Source of the DNA: Pyrus communis
Taxonomy: Eukaryota > Streptophyta > Magnoliopsida > Rosales > Rosaceae
NCBI RefSeq assembly: GCF_963583255.1
Contig: NC_084814.1
Span: forward strand, 16,911,464 to 16,975,463
Length of the DNA stretch: 64,000 nt
Reading direction: 5' to 3'
Position 1 is the stretch's first letter. Each line of letters opens with the position of its first letter. Of this stretch, positions 24,207 to 34,334 are shown one piece after another. The position numbers and the translations under genes were made by a program. The notes under the pieces were generated by a model that was given only the letters and a program-made list of their open reading frames with translations, was not told where the DNA came from and searched no databases.

Positions 24207-24495
24207 TGTAAAACTTAAAGACACAAGTAGTTTCACTTCAATTGCATACCCATTGAATCGTGGGATGCATATATTTACAATCACTTTCAGATTACAAACA
24301 AGGTTTGAAAACCCTACTTATAAGGAAGTTCAAAATTCAAAAAAATACAAAACTAAACTCTACACAGATTACACGCAACTTTAGTTACAAAAATAATTCA
24401 AAATGAAGTCCTACAAACAAGGAGATAAAACTTCTAAGCACAGCACAACTCCTCAAAAAACGTTGGTGGTAACCAACTGTTGACTTCGTATAGCA
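24207..24495 (-). repeat. Copia 3' LTR
   Basis: 289 bp, TG...CA ends. On the minus strand it is preceded by the polypurine-like TTGCAGGGGGC (24506-24496). Confidence 0.88.
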
Positions 24496-24599
24496 GCCCC
24501 CTGCAATCTAACAAGCTGTGGAAAAACTAGAAGCTTGGATACTAACAACTTGAAACGGGACGAAGAGAACCCTTTTGTAAACAAATCAGCGAGCTGATC

Positions 24600-26250
24600 T
24601 TAAGAGCAAATGTAGTTAACTAATAATTCAGCATGGACTACCTTTTCCCATACGTAATGATAATCAACTTCTAAATGCTTTGTGTGGGAATGGAAGATTG
24701 GATTAGAGGTAAGTGCAATGGAAGAAATATTATCACACCAAATCGTTGGTTGACTGAGATGCAATTGCAGATCCTTAAAAAGAGATCTGAGCCACGATAA
24801 CTCGGCTGCAGTATAAGCTAACTGCATGTACTCAGCCTCCGCGCTAGACCTCGAAACCGTCTTCCGTTTTTTTTAACTCCATGAAACAAGATTAGAAACC
24901 AAGTAAATGCAGGAACCATCTATGGAATGTCTAGTATCTGGATTACGAGCATAGTCCTCATCTAAGAAAGCAGTCAACTAAGCACTACCAGGTTTATAAA
25001 AAAGTCTATGTGTATGTGTGGCTTTCAAATGACGGAGTATACGCTTGACTGCCTTCCAGTGAGAAAGCTTGGGTGCATGCATAAATTGACATACCTGATT
25101 AACCGCGTAAGATAAATCAGGACGAGTGATAGTGATGTACTGAAGGACACCAATGACATTGCGATACTGTGCTGGATTTTCATAAGACTCTCAATCATAC
25201 TCAGTTTCTGTCCAAAGGAGACTGGAGTCAAGATAGGTTTAGCTTCAATAAACTTTATGCATGTGAGTAAGTCCAAAGCATACTTGGACTGGCTAAGATG
25301 CATGCAGGTTCCATTATATTTCACTTCAACACCCAAAAAACGGTTTAGAGGTCCCAAATCCTTCATGGAAAACAAAGTACCTAACTTCTTGATCAAATGG
25401 GCCATTTGTCGTGGACTATTTCCTGTGAGTAAGATGTCATCGACATAAATTAACAGAATGAGATACACACATTTTTTATTAAACACAAACAAACTATAAT
25501 CACAAGTGGACTCTTAAAAACCAAGTTGAAGCAAAAATTCTAAAAATCTTTGAAACTAAGCCATAGATGCTTGTTTTAAACCATAAATGGAACGCTGCAA
25601 ACGACAAACATGATTTGGAAACTGTTTGTCAACAAAACCTACAGGTTGTCTCATGTATACTTCTTCATTTAAATGGCAGAAAAGCATTCTGCACATCTAG
25701 CTGTCATACATGCCACTTCTTTGATACTGCAAGACTAAGAAATAGTCGAATGGTAGTGTGTTTAACAACGGGACTGAAAGTCTCGGTGTAATCCACTCCA
25801 GCCTTTTGATGAAATCCATTTGTAACTAAGCGTGCTTTGTGTCATTCAATCGTACCATCTGCATGCCTCTTTATTTTGAATGTCCATTTGTTTGGCAATA
25901 CATTCATGTTTGAATGATATGGAACCAAACTCCATGTTCCACACCGTTGTAAGGCATTAAACTCTTGAACCATGGCATTCCTCCATTCTGGATATTTGAC
26001 TACCTGAGTAAAACATGTAAGTTCAACAGGAAGAGTGTTAACAGTAACATGCACAGCATACTTAGGGTTTGATTTTTGTATCCCAAACTTGGTGCGTGTA
26101 GTCATGTGATATTGTGGTTCAATAGGAGCCTCAGGAGGCATTGGCATTGGTTCTTGAATCACTGCAGCTTGCTCATGCAAAATGGAAGGAGGTACTATGG
26201 TTAAACTAGTCTGGTTAGGCACATTTATGGGTTCAGTGGAAGTAAGCAAG
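24600..26250 (-). pseudogene. Copia reverse transcriptase and RNase H, broken
   Basis: The minus strand encodes the RT start (PEWRNAMVQEFNALQRCGTW ... LPNKWTFKIKR), then a TGA where Arg is expected (DGTIE-stop-HKARLV). RT fingers and palm follow ([13 protein letters not shown]). The active-site box YVDDILLTGN lies in the frame at 25492-25025. The RNase H C-terminus is at 24827-24600 (AAELSWLRSLFKDLQ, WCDNISSIAL, HTKHLEVDYHYVWEKV). Several frame changes separate the pieces. Confidence 0.85.
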
Positions 26251-26298
26251 ATGGGTGAAGAAGTATATTCAGGTTCAATGACTAGGTGCCATGAATGG

Positions 26299-27340
26299 TC
26301 AGGTGTGGAGGTGTTTTGTGGTTCTATGGGGTTTAAAAGTTTGGGTAGGGTTAGGTAACTGAGTCACATTAGGATTAATAATTAAAGGAAAAGTAAATAG
26401 CAAGTTCGGTGAATCAATATTACCTTGTGTGCCAACACTCTCGGAGGAAGATGTAAGTCCTTGAAAAGGAAAAAAGCCTTCATTGAATAAGACATAGCGA
26501 GACAAATAAACTCGTCTTGTGGCCAAATCCATACATTTATAGCCTTGATGATTTGAAGAATATTCTAAGAACACACATGATTTTGATTTATGTTGAAGTT
26601 TATTGTGTGTATACGGCATCAACCATGGAAAACATTGACAACCAAATATTTTAAGCATATCATATTTTGGTTGTTTTTGAAAAATCTTCTCATAAGGTGA
26701 TTCGTGAGACAAGACACAGGTTAGCAGCCTATTAATCAGATAGGTTGTTGTAGAACACGCATCAAACCAAAACTTATTAGGCATATAGGACTGAGAAAGC
26801 ATTACAATACTAGTATTAACAATATGTCGGTGTTTTCGTTCCACAATTCCATTTTGTTCCTGGTGTTTTGGGCAAGACAATCTTTGGGAAATTCCATGAA
26901 CTGCTAAAAACTTTTGAAATACAAAGCTTTTGTATTCACCACCTTCATCACATTGAAGGGCTTTGATTTTTAAATTGAACATATTTTCGACTTTGGTTTT
27001 AAATTGCACAAATATTTCAAAGACTTCAGCTTTGTGTTTCATTGGAAAAATCCAAGAATATTGTGAGTAATCATCAACAAACAACACATAATAATGAAAA
27101 ACTTCATTGCAAATAATTAGAGAACACCAGACATCAGAATGTAAAAGTTGCAAAGGAAACTGGGAAACAGACTAGGACATTTTGAAAGGTAACTTAGTAC
27201 TCTTTCCTAAAGGACACAACCAACAAAAGGTTACATTAAAGGTACCATGAATTGGTACCAATTTATTTGCAATTAAAAATTTTACTGTAGACTCGGTAGG
27301 ATGACCAAGGCGAGCATGCCATTTTTGAACCGACATTCAA
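26299..27340 (-). pseudogene. Copia integrase
   Basis: A degenerate GAG-pre-integrase zinc motif (WHARLGHPTESTVK) near 27320 is followed by an open core from 27153. Catalytic-type residues are seen in FVDDYSQYSW, LQCDEGGEY and NGIVERKHRH, giving the D-D-E pattern. The tail KIFGCQCFPWL ... KSCVFLEYSSNHQGYKC is standard Copia integrase. It is disrupted upstream, so it is not functional as it stands. Confidence 0.88.
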
Positions 27341-28516
27341 ATTCCTACAAAGGATGTGACTGGATTTTGGAGATGTCCATCGCCACCAGAAAATGGGTAT
27401 AAGCCATTCTCACATCTCCTTCGAAAAAGCGTCATCCAGGTCTTGAGGTCCTTAAACAAGAAAGAAGTGTAGGAAGATTAGTAAATAACAGTCATTATCT
27501 AAGGTAAACTTATAGGTAGAGATTATACCGGTGGAAGCTTTAGGACAATGAAGAATGTCTTGGAGGTCAAATGAGCAAGCATCAGTGCGAATTTTGTTAG
27601 AACCATAATGTGAGATTAAAATGCCAGAATCATTACCTACACCACCAACACCTCATTACCATTATACTCATTCGCTCCCCATTAGAAGCACAGCATTCAA
27701 TATTTCTAGAAGCATTTCTCTAGTTATTATTTGGAAGAGGATTGAATCATCATTGATAAGTGCCGACACCACGGTTTGAGGGTGAAGCACTATGCCCAAC
27801 ACCACAAGTGTGTCCTCCCCTTCGGCCTTTTGCAACAGTAAAGGCATTGACAGGGACTGGTTCCACCAAAGGAGCAGCGTGCTTCATCATTTTTCTTTCA
27901 GTAGTCAACAATAGCGCCTCAAGAGTCGGATACGTGATGGGTGTATCATGAGCTTGAGCAGCACTAACTGTCATCTCGAAAGCTGGACCAAGATGGTTCA
28001 ACATAATCTGCACTAACTCATCATCACTCACAGGTTGCCCAGCTATGGCAAGGTTGTCAGCAATCGTCTTCATGCGATCCAAGTAATCCACCACAGAGAG
28101 ATCACCATTTTTGGTCTGCGGCATTTCATTCCTCATAAACAAAAATCTTTTTGGTGAAGAAGATGCATACCTTTGCTCCAGACCTTCCCAGGTCGCTCGA
28201 GCAGTTTTCTTGCTAGCTACATCAGACAAGACTGAAGCAGTGAAAGAGACATTGATCCAACTAAGGATCATTTAATCCTGCTGTCCAAGAGGTATAGGCA
28301 GGATTGATAGTGGCAACACCAGGCATGTTCTTTTGGTGGGGGGGGGGGGGGGGAGGAAGGGCACACCAGAGTGCCATCAATATATCCCATTAAATCTCGA
28401 CTCCTTAGAATGGGAAGTATTTGGGCCAACCACTGTGGGTAGTTGGTTCTGTCTAACTTAATGTTCACCACAGTGGTCATGGAGGAAAATGGATAGGTAG
28501 GATTTTTTGGGGGCAC
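27341..28516 (-). pseudogene. Copia gag and protease region
   Basis: Gag begins at 28516 with a segment typical of plant Copia gag (KLDRTNYPQWLAQILPIL). It changes frame near 28270 and continues as the UBN2-type gag region to 27750 (ATWEGLEQRYASSSPKRFLF, YLDRMKTIADNLAIAG). Downstream, degenerate protease/GAG-pre-integrase text is readable (GNDSGILISHYGS). An in-frame stop and frameshifts are present. A poly-G run at 28337-28354 encodes a Pro tract on the minus strand and may be the source of the frame change. Confidence 0.8.
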
Positions 28517-28629
28517 GGGGATGGAAGTTTAAGAAGTAACACCGTTGTTTTCAACCATTGGAAATGAGAAATAAAAAATAAAAATAAAATATAGGGATCG
28601 TGGTCGTTAAACAATAGGGCTCAATACCA

Positions 28630-28918
28630 TGTAAAACTTAGAGACACAAGTAGTTTCACTTCAATTGCATACCCATTCAATCGTGGGATGCATATATTTA
28701 TAATCACTTTCAAATTACAAACAGGGTTTGAAAACCCTACTTACAAGGAAGTTTAAAATTCAAAAAAATACAAAACTGAAACCTACAAAGATTACACGCA
28801 GCTTTAGTTACAAGAATAATTCAAAATGAAGTCCTACAAGCAAGGGGATAAGACTTCTAAGCATAGCACAACTCCTCAAGAAACGTTGGTGGTAACCAAC
28901 TGTTGACTTCGTCTAACA
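28630..28918 (-). repeat. Copia 5' LTR
   Basis: 289 bp, TG...CA ends, near-identical in layout to the other LTR. The minus strand continues into TGGTATTGAGCCC (28629-28617), a diverged initiator-Met primer-binding site of the usual TGGTATCAGAGC type. Confidence 0.88.
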
Positions 28919-28982
28919 GTAGTTAACTTATTAATTACTCAGCTTGCATACCACATCGACTTGATAGTTTTTAAGGTCAACA

Positions 28983-29829
28983 TTTTTGGCACGCTCAGTG
29001 GGACCCAGTGTTAACACTATGAAGTTCACATGATATATCAAGATCTCAATCAGGCTCCATTAGACGAGATTTTTCGCATATTAAAGAAAACTTCAAGAAG
29101 CAAGAAAAACTCCTTGAGAAGTGCTATAGAAAATTTTTTGATGTGAGTAGAATTCTTGAAAAAGAAAGGCAAGAGGCCTGTGAGCAATTTTTCGCTCTGG
29201 CCATAATCAAACTTCAACCTCGGGAAATTGTCAATGTGTTCGAAGAAAAGCCTAGACCACCAATTATTTCGGTCGAGACTGAAAATTTAGTAAGCCTAGA
29301 AGAAAAGGTTCAAGTTTCTGAGCCAAAAATCGACTCAGAAAATGATTCATCAGAGGAGTGTTCCGATGACGAACAAGATTGATACATTGCTTCAGACGAA
29401 AAAATCACATCAATTGATATAGTAATTGGAGACGTGGTCTTAGAAGCCGAAACCATGACAGTCGATATGGTTATTGGCGATAAAGCCGATATGGAGAAAT
29501 CCCGTTCGGCTAAGTTATTCGAGTTAAAAGCTAAAATTGGTAAAATTATGATGCCCGAAGGGCTTAATAAATGTCGAATGCAGTCGGCAACCGAAGATGT
29601 CGAATATTTCGCCAAGTTGAAAATATTTGGAGATCATTTCTTATTCGACTCAATGCAAAATCTAATTAGCTATATTGATATACAAAGATCTCGGCTCGGA
29701 ATAAAGCATCATTGGCCTCTTAACCATTTGGCCTCTCGGCCGATACTTAAGAAAATAGGGGGGCCTATTGAAGGAAAGAAAACGAATAATGCTTTATCCA
29801 ATAAAGCATTCTGGGATTCTCCAATTTGA
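28983..29829 (+). pseudogene. gag-like ORF of the non-autonomous LTR element
   Basis: A frame from about 29035 to 29829 has one stop at 29380-29382. The N-terminal part is charged and probably helical (KKQEKLLEKCYRKFF, ILEKERQEACEQFFALAI) and is followed by an acidic Ser/Glu/Asp patch. The second part (29434-29829) contains KSRSAKLFELKAKIGKIMMP. No zinc knuckle, protease or polymerase motif was seen. Its position after the 5' LTR suggests a gag relative, but I do not recognise it from sequence. Confidence 0.45.
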
Positions 29830-29921
29830 AGTCAAGTATTAGACCGATTACAAAAGAGAAAGACAGATAAAGTAATTCCTGGTGAGGTATTCAGACTATC
29901 ATGGAAGAAAAGAAACCTCTA

Positions 29922-30546
29922 TCAACTGTCATGGACCTATTTGTTGCAGTACCCCAACTTACTCCAATCCGCGCTCTTGTACTCAGATCGCCACCACAAA
30001 ATGGGGAAGCAAGGACCAGCACAAGCGACTCAAATGATTCTAACTCGAAAGAGCCTCATGACCCACCAGCGTTGTCTCGGGTGGGTAGTACAAGGTATCG
30101 GAAGAGACTAGGGTGGTGTAAGAATGGCATGAGAATGCAGGAGCTACTAATGAAGCGTCGTGCTTATACTCTTGTTGTTCCCACCAACGACATGGCCGTG
30201 AGGGCTTGGCTTCAACGGCTTGGCGAACCCATTACTTTCTTTAGGGAGAGAGAGATGGAAATGCGAGGCAGATTGAGGATAATCATGGTGAGGCTTGATT
30301 CCCAAATGAAGTTGAGGAGGAGAAAGTTGTGGCTTCTTCCGTTGCATTAAGAGGATGATGATGATCAAATTGTTTAGTACCATTTTTACACTAAAGAGTT
30401 CAAACCCTTGATGAATGCTAGGATTGACAATGCCAAGTACTCGAAGGAAGAAGGTTGACCCAGATGAGGATATGGATACAGAGTTGGACTTGGTTTTGGA
30501 GTAGGCAAATAGCTTGGAACTTAATTGCAGCAAGATTGGGGGAGGA
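29922..30546 (+). pseudogene. Captured fragment of the U4/U6 snRNP factor PRP4 gene
   Basis: The frame at 29901-30350 matches the N-terminal part of plant PRP4-like protein. Pieces are PPQNGEARTSTSDSND, then ELLMKRRAYTLVVPTND, then WLQRLGEPITFFREREME. Past frame breaks it continues with DDDDQIV, MNARIDNAKYS and DPDEDMDTELD up to about 30546. PRP4 is a WD40 spliceosome component, and only the region before the WD repeats is present. Stops and frameshifts rule out a working product. It lies in the sense direction between the element's gag-like ORF and its 3' LTR. It is absent from standard element coding and was most likely acquired from the host. Confidence 0.72.
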
Positions 30547-31374
30547 GTGTGGAAAATTCTGGAGTGTTTTGCTAGCGATTTGTTTTCACCGAGTTATAAG
30601 ACAAAATAAAAAAGTTATCAATACATTCGGTGGAAGGCAGTGTATTCAGTGGATGTGAAGTGGATGTGCCAAACTCGGCAGTGTCATAAAAGTTTGACCA
30701 AAATCATTAGTTGAAATATTTGTATACAAATACGCTATCAAGGCATGAATGAAGCATTGGAGATTCTCGGTGGATAAACCACAGGGGGGTAAATCCAGAA
30801 CAACTTTCTGCCTAGTGAATTTTTATTCGGCGGTCGATGCTCGTTTTTTCCTCGACCATATGCACTCGGTGACAATCGAAGATATAAGGGAAGCCAGCCA
30901 TACATCCCATGTGTTTTTCTATATATTTCTCCAATTGTATAACCTGTATGGAGATATGATGAGAAGTCTAATATTGTGATTTCATGGAGAAGTTCTCGGC
31001 CTCGGATTGGTGGAGCCAAGAAAGTCGATATTCAGCTAGTAAAGGCGACAAATCACAATATGGGGATGAGTTAACAAGTGAGACATTATTTCCATACTAT
31101 TTGGGTTCCTTTGTTTCTAGCTAAGCTCACTTTTTCAACGAAATATGTCTCATTTGGTGGAGAAGTTCATTCAATTTTGGCACTAATATATTTGGAGGAA
31201 GACATCACAAAGGTTTCAATCAGATCAACGAAGTTGTTCTTATCACCTTAGACAAGTCCAAGGACGTTATCTATTCGATGGAAGTACTCGGTAGTAGCCA
31301 AGTTCAAACGCAAAATGCTTAGTTTCCTTAACCATTCAGCTTACGAGCCAAAGCTCAAGGAAACTGGGGGGCAA
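30547..31374 (+). other. 3' internal region of the non-autonomous LTR element
   Basis: Non-coding remnant sequence with phrases such as ATTCTCGGTGGA repeated in style, ending in the purine tract AAACTGGGGGGCAA at 31361-31374 directly before the 3' LTR. Confidence 0.5.
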
Positions 31375-32617
31375 TGTTTGGACCCAATTTTACATCTTCG
31401 GCCCAAGCAATCGAGGCCGTCAGATGATTATGAAAATTAAGAGATTTTCCTTAGCATTACTATTGATTTTAATCATAGTAATTATCTTGAAAATATCCTT
31501 AAAGCTTACAGAGTTCTGCGTGGGATTCTTTTGCAAATAATCAAGAGTTTTATCGGATTATGGAGAAATTAAAGGAGATTACACAATTGTCTGCTTGCCA
31601 ACCCCTTACAATCAACACGGCAGTAAGGAGAGTTATGTGAGGGCTTGCTGTGCAGCTTTAGGATTATATCCTAATCAAAATGGTATCTAGTCAGTTGCAT
31701 GGATTCCATATTTGAATGGGTTTGCATGCAAAACTGCATGGAACAATGGTACAAGGATGCAACTTTGGATGATTAGCATATGGATATGCCATTTTTTATC
31801 CATTTGAAACATTAAGATGGGAAGATTAAAAGGTTCAATGCATCGCAATGATTAACATTACGATATCACCAAAAGTCAGAAGATAATGTGTAGTAGTTCA
31901 TGATTATTATTTCACAAGGTATGGTTTGCAGATGACTCTACAACTTGGTTATCTGGTCATCGTGAAAGTTCACACTTATAAATACATGACGATCTGCAAT
32001 GAGGACAGCCCCTTCCAAATCAACACTTAAATTGCCCTACGCAAAGCTTCTTGACAACCCTGAGAATTTTATCATTCTCCCCTTTCTTCCCGCCAACACA
32101 TCTTCAGTTTGGATAGATAGCACTGTGAAGACAACCGGCGACATCTTCAGTTTGGATAGACAGCATTGGAGCCGTAGAATCAGCCGACCGATGAGCACCT
32201 TTGGTTTGGATAGACAACACTGCTTCGAGACCGACTGGTTATTTATCCAAGTCTCAATCAACAAGGATTTCCGAGTCCTTGTTGGTAGAGGTCATCTCAT
32301 CAGTCTTCTCGGCGAAGTAAGGTGTTACCAGGTTACTATATTCGGCACATTGAAAGCCAAATTTAATATTGAACTTCGCAAAACTAGCAGCCTTGTCTTC
32401 AAGCTCTAGAACCTGAAGGCCGAGACGTGTTCCTTCCTTGACACAGTCACGAGATCAAGAAGTTAGCAGTGCGTCCAATGCCACATCAACATATTTTACT
32501 CCCTGGCCGAACTCGGCCAACGAGTTGGCACGCTCGACATTCAAATGAAGGACGTAGTTAACTTATTAATTACTCGGCCTGCGCGCCATGTAGGCTTGGT
32601 AGTTTTTAGGGTCAACA
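31375..32617 (+). repeat. 3' LTR copy C
   Basis: 1243 bp, starts TGTTTGGACCC and ends GGGTCAACA. TATA (TATAAATAC) lies near 31976, followed by three leader motifs at 32100, 32143 and 32197. It is the partner of LTR B. Confidence 0.8.
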
Positions 32618-32960
32618 AGCCATATAGCCATCTCCATTGGAGATGGCCTTAGCCCTTTTTTTTTTTTGGACCATGTTCCTCAGTTGCAATAATTGATTCA
32701 AATTTAAAGGCTAGATTTGAAAAACATCCAACGGAAATTTGACTATATTAACCAATAAACTTAAAGTATTAGCTTAAAACTAATAAATTATTGAGATGGC
32801 TATGTTTAGCCCCTTCTGTTGGAGTATATAAGTATGGCATAACACTGTTAATTTAAAATAATCTTTTGCACAATTATAATTCTGAACATGGCTATGTTTA
32901 GCCTTTTCAGTTGGAAATAGCCTAATGGCCAAGCAAGCGAGCCAATGGGCATCCCGCAAG
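32618..32960. mobile_element. MITE cluster with GGCCATCTCC ends, right part
   Basis: It resumes the MITE sequence interrupted at 23089. It includes a perfect short palindrome GCCATCTCCATTGGAGATGGC and the later phrases CTTCTGTTGGAGTATATAAGT and TTCAGTTGGAAATAGCC, which suggest two or more decayed copies. Confidence 0.5.
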
Positions 32961-33244
32961 ATGGCGACAATCAAGCTTCGACCCAGTGGAGGAAACTTCA
33001 CCTTTGTTTAGACATAGGTTTGTTAGGTTTAGTTTGCAAACTAGAAGCATAATCAAACCTGTGAGAATGTAAAGAACTATCCCACATTAAAGTTTTCCAA
33101 ATAAAAAGTTAAAGTTCTACCGTAAACCAATTGACAATATGAAAATAGCTCAACTCTTTGTAAGTGCGTACAAAATATATTAAGTTGCCGATATGAGACA
33201 TTTCTTCTTATTCTTGAAAAATTTAATAAATAGTCACTTAGTAC

Positions 33245-33470
33245 TACGGTCTAGTGGTATTCTTCTTCACTTGTAAGTGAGAAGTCTTATGTTTGATTCT
33301 TCCCAAAGGCGAATTTGAACCCCATTATGTGAGAATCAAACATAAGACCTCTCACTTACAAGTGAAGAAGAATCTTATGTTTGATTCTTGCCAAAGGCGA
33401 ATTTGAACCACATTATTGCTAGCACATTGTGATGCTTAGCCCACTCTCCCCAGCCCTTTGTTTGTTTGTT
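33245..33470 (+). mobile_element. SINE-like repeat with internal duplication in inverted orientation
   Basis: It starts with a Pol III A-box-like ACGGTCTAGTGG and a B-box-like GTTTGATTC, then AAAGGCGAATTTGAACC and GCTTAGCCCACTC. The segment at about 33261-33300 recurs inverted at about 33336-33377, giving long complementary arms. A related non-inverted copy is visible at about 37870-37990. The tRNA-derived SINE call is tentative. Confidence 0.45.
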
Positions 33471-34334
33471 AAAAAGAAATAGCTCAACTCTTTATAAGGC
33501 ATTCCATAGTGATTCAGGTGAGTGGTACTTGTATATAGAAAACAGGCATCTTGAGTTTGATTTCTATAACACTATTACTACACTAGTGTAAGTTCAATAT
33601 ATTAGTATAACACTTATGAGCTTGATATATTGAACTCATGAGTTTAATATAGAACTCAGTTCAATAAATTAGTATCACACTCAAATTTTCCCGCCAATTA
33701 TAAAAAACAATTCTATAGAGTTTAGTAACCCACTCACTTTCTCCGGCGCTAAGGATTGAACCATTGGAGCGGTATTCATCCAACCCGTTAAGCTTGGAAA
33801 TCAAAAGGGGAATTCGTGAGGGTAAACTTAACAATAATAACGACAACAAAGTACAAGAAGGCAACATTTTGTCATTTTACAGGTAATTGCAATGGTCCAT
33901 GACTTCCATGTTACAATAAAAGACAAAACGACAACAAAATATTGGTCACCGACATAATCTGGAAATTAATATACCGAAAAAGAACAGACATGGTTCACGT
34001 GACAGCTCACGTGATCCCCCATTCATCAAATTAATGAAAACAAATTTAAATCCCAATAATGCTCTAACAAGCTGCAAACTTTTATTAATATCATCTCATT
34101 ACCAACCAGAATGAGTACATTTGCAATATGCCCCAGACGACATGAACACCAAATCAAATAACAGCTAATGCTATTTTTACCCACATATAACAACAACGTT
34201 ATTCGGAGAACTAGAAAATCGAAATACACAATCGAATTGGAAAACAGATCCGCTGGTCCATGACCGGTATCTTAATCTCAAGGCCACATAATTTAGGGTG
34301 GAAAATTAAAACACAAACCAATTCATCATCCCAT
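33471..34334. other. Spacer including the 3' UTR of the V-ATPase E gene
   Basis: No coding frame was recognised. The part adjacent to 34335 is likely the 3' UTR of the minus-strand V-ATPase gene. Confidence 0.4.

Larger units (their letters stand above)
24207..28918 (-). mobile_element. Ty1/Copia retrotransposon nested in LTR B
   Basis: A 4712-bp element on the minus strand with 289-bp LTRs at 24207-24495 (3' LTR) and 28630-28918 (5' LTR). It is flanked by a perfect 5-bp duplication GTAGT (24202-24206 and 28919-28923). The uninterrupted LTR A and LTR C read GACGTAGTTA(A/G)CT at this point, confirming the insertion. The two LTRs differ at roughly twenty positions by eye. The coding order gag-protease-integrase-RT-RNase H is typical of Copia. 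Frameshifts and stops make it inactive. Confidence 0.93.
23090..28982 (+). repeat. 5' LTR copy B, interrupted by Copia
   Basis: The LTR pieces 23090-24206 and 28924-28982 join to about 1176 bp once the Copia element and one GTAGT copy are removed. It has TATA at about 23627 and three leader motifs. Directly after it comes TTTTTGGCACGCTCAGTGGG, the likely primer-binding and leader zone. The priming tRNA was not identified. Confidence 0.75.
23090..32617 (+). mobile_element. Non-autonomous Tat-like LTR retrotransposon containing a nested Copia element
   Basis: A complete element of 9.5 kb, about 4.8 kb without the nested Copia. The 5' LTR starts TGTTTGGACCC at 23090 and resumes after the Copia to end at 28982. 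The 3' LTR is 31375-32617. The flanking 5-mers AGCCC (23085-23089) and AGCCA (32618-32622) match at 4 of 5 positions, consistent with an aged target duplication. The interior (2.4 kb) holds a gag-like ORF without a recognised domain and a PRP4 gene fragment, but no protease, reverse transcriptase or integrase. It must have moved with enzymes from a relative. Both LTRs are homologous to LTR A, which lies next to an antisense PMD ORF, so a Tat-lineage origin is inferred. Confidence 0.75.
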
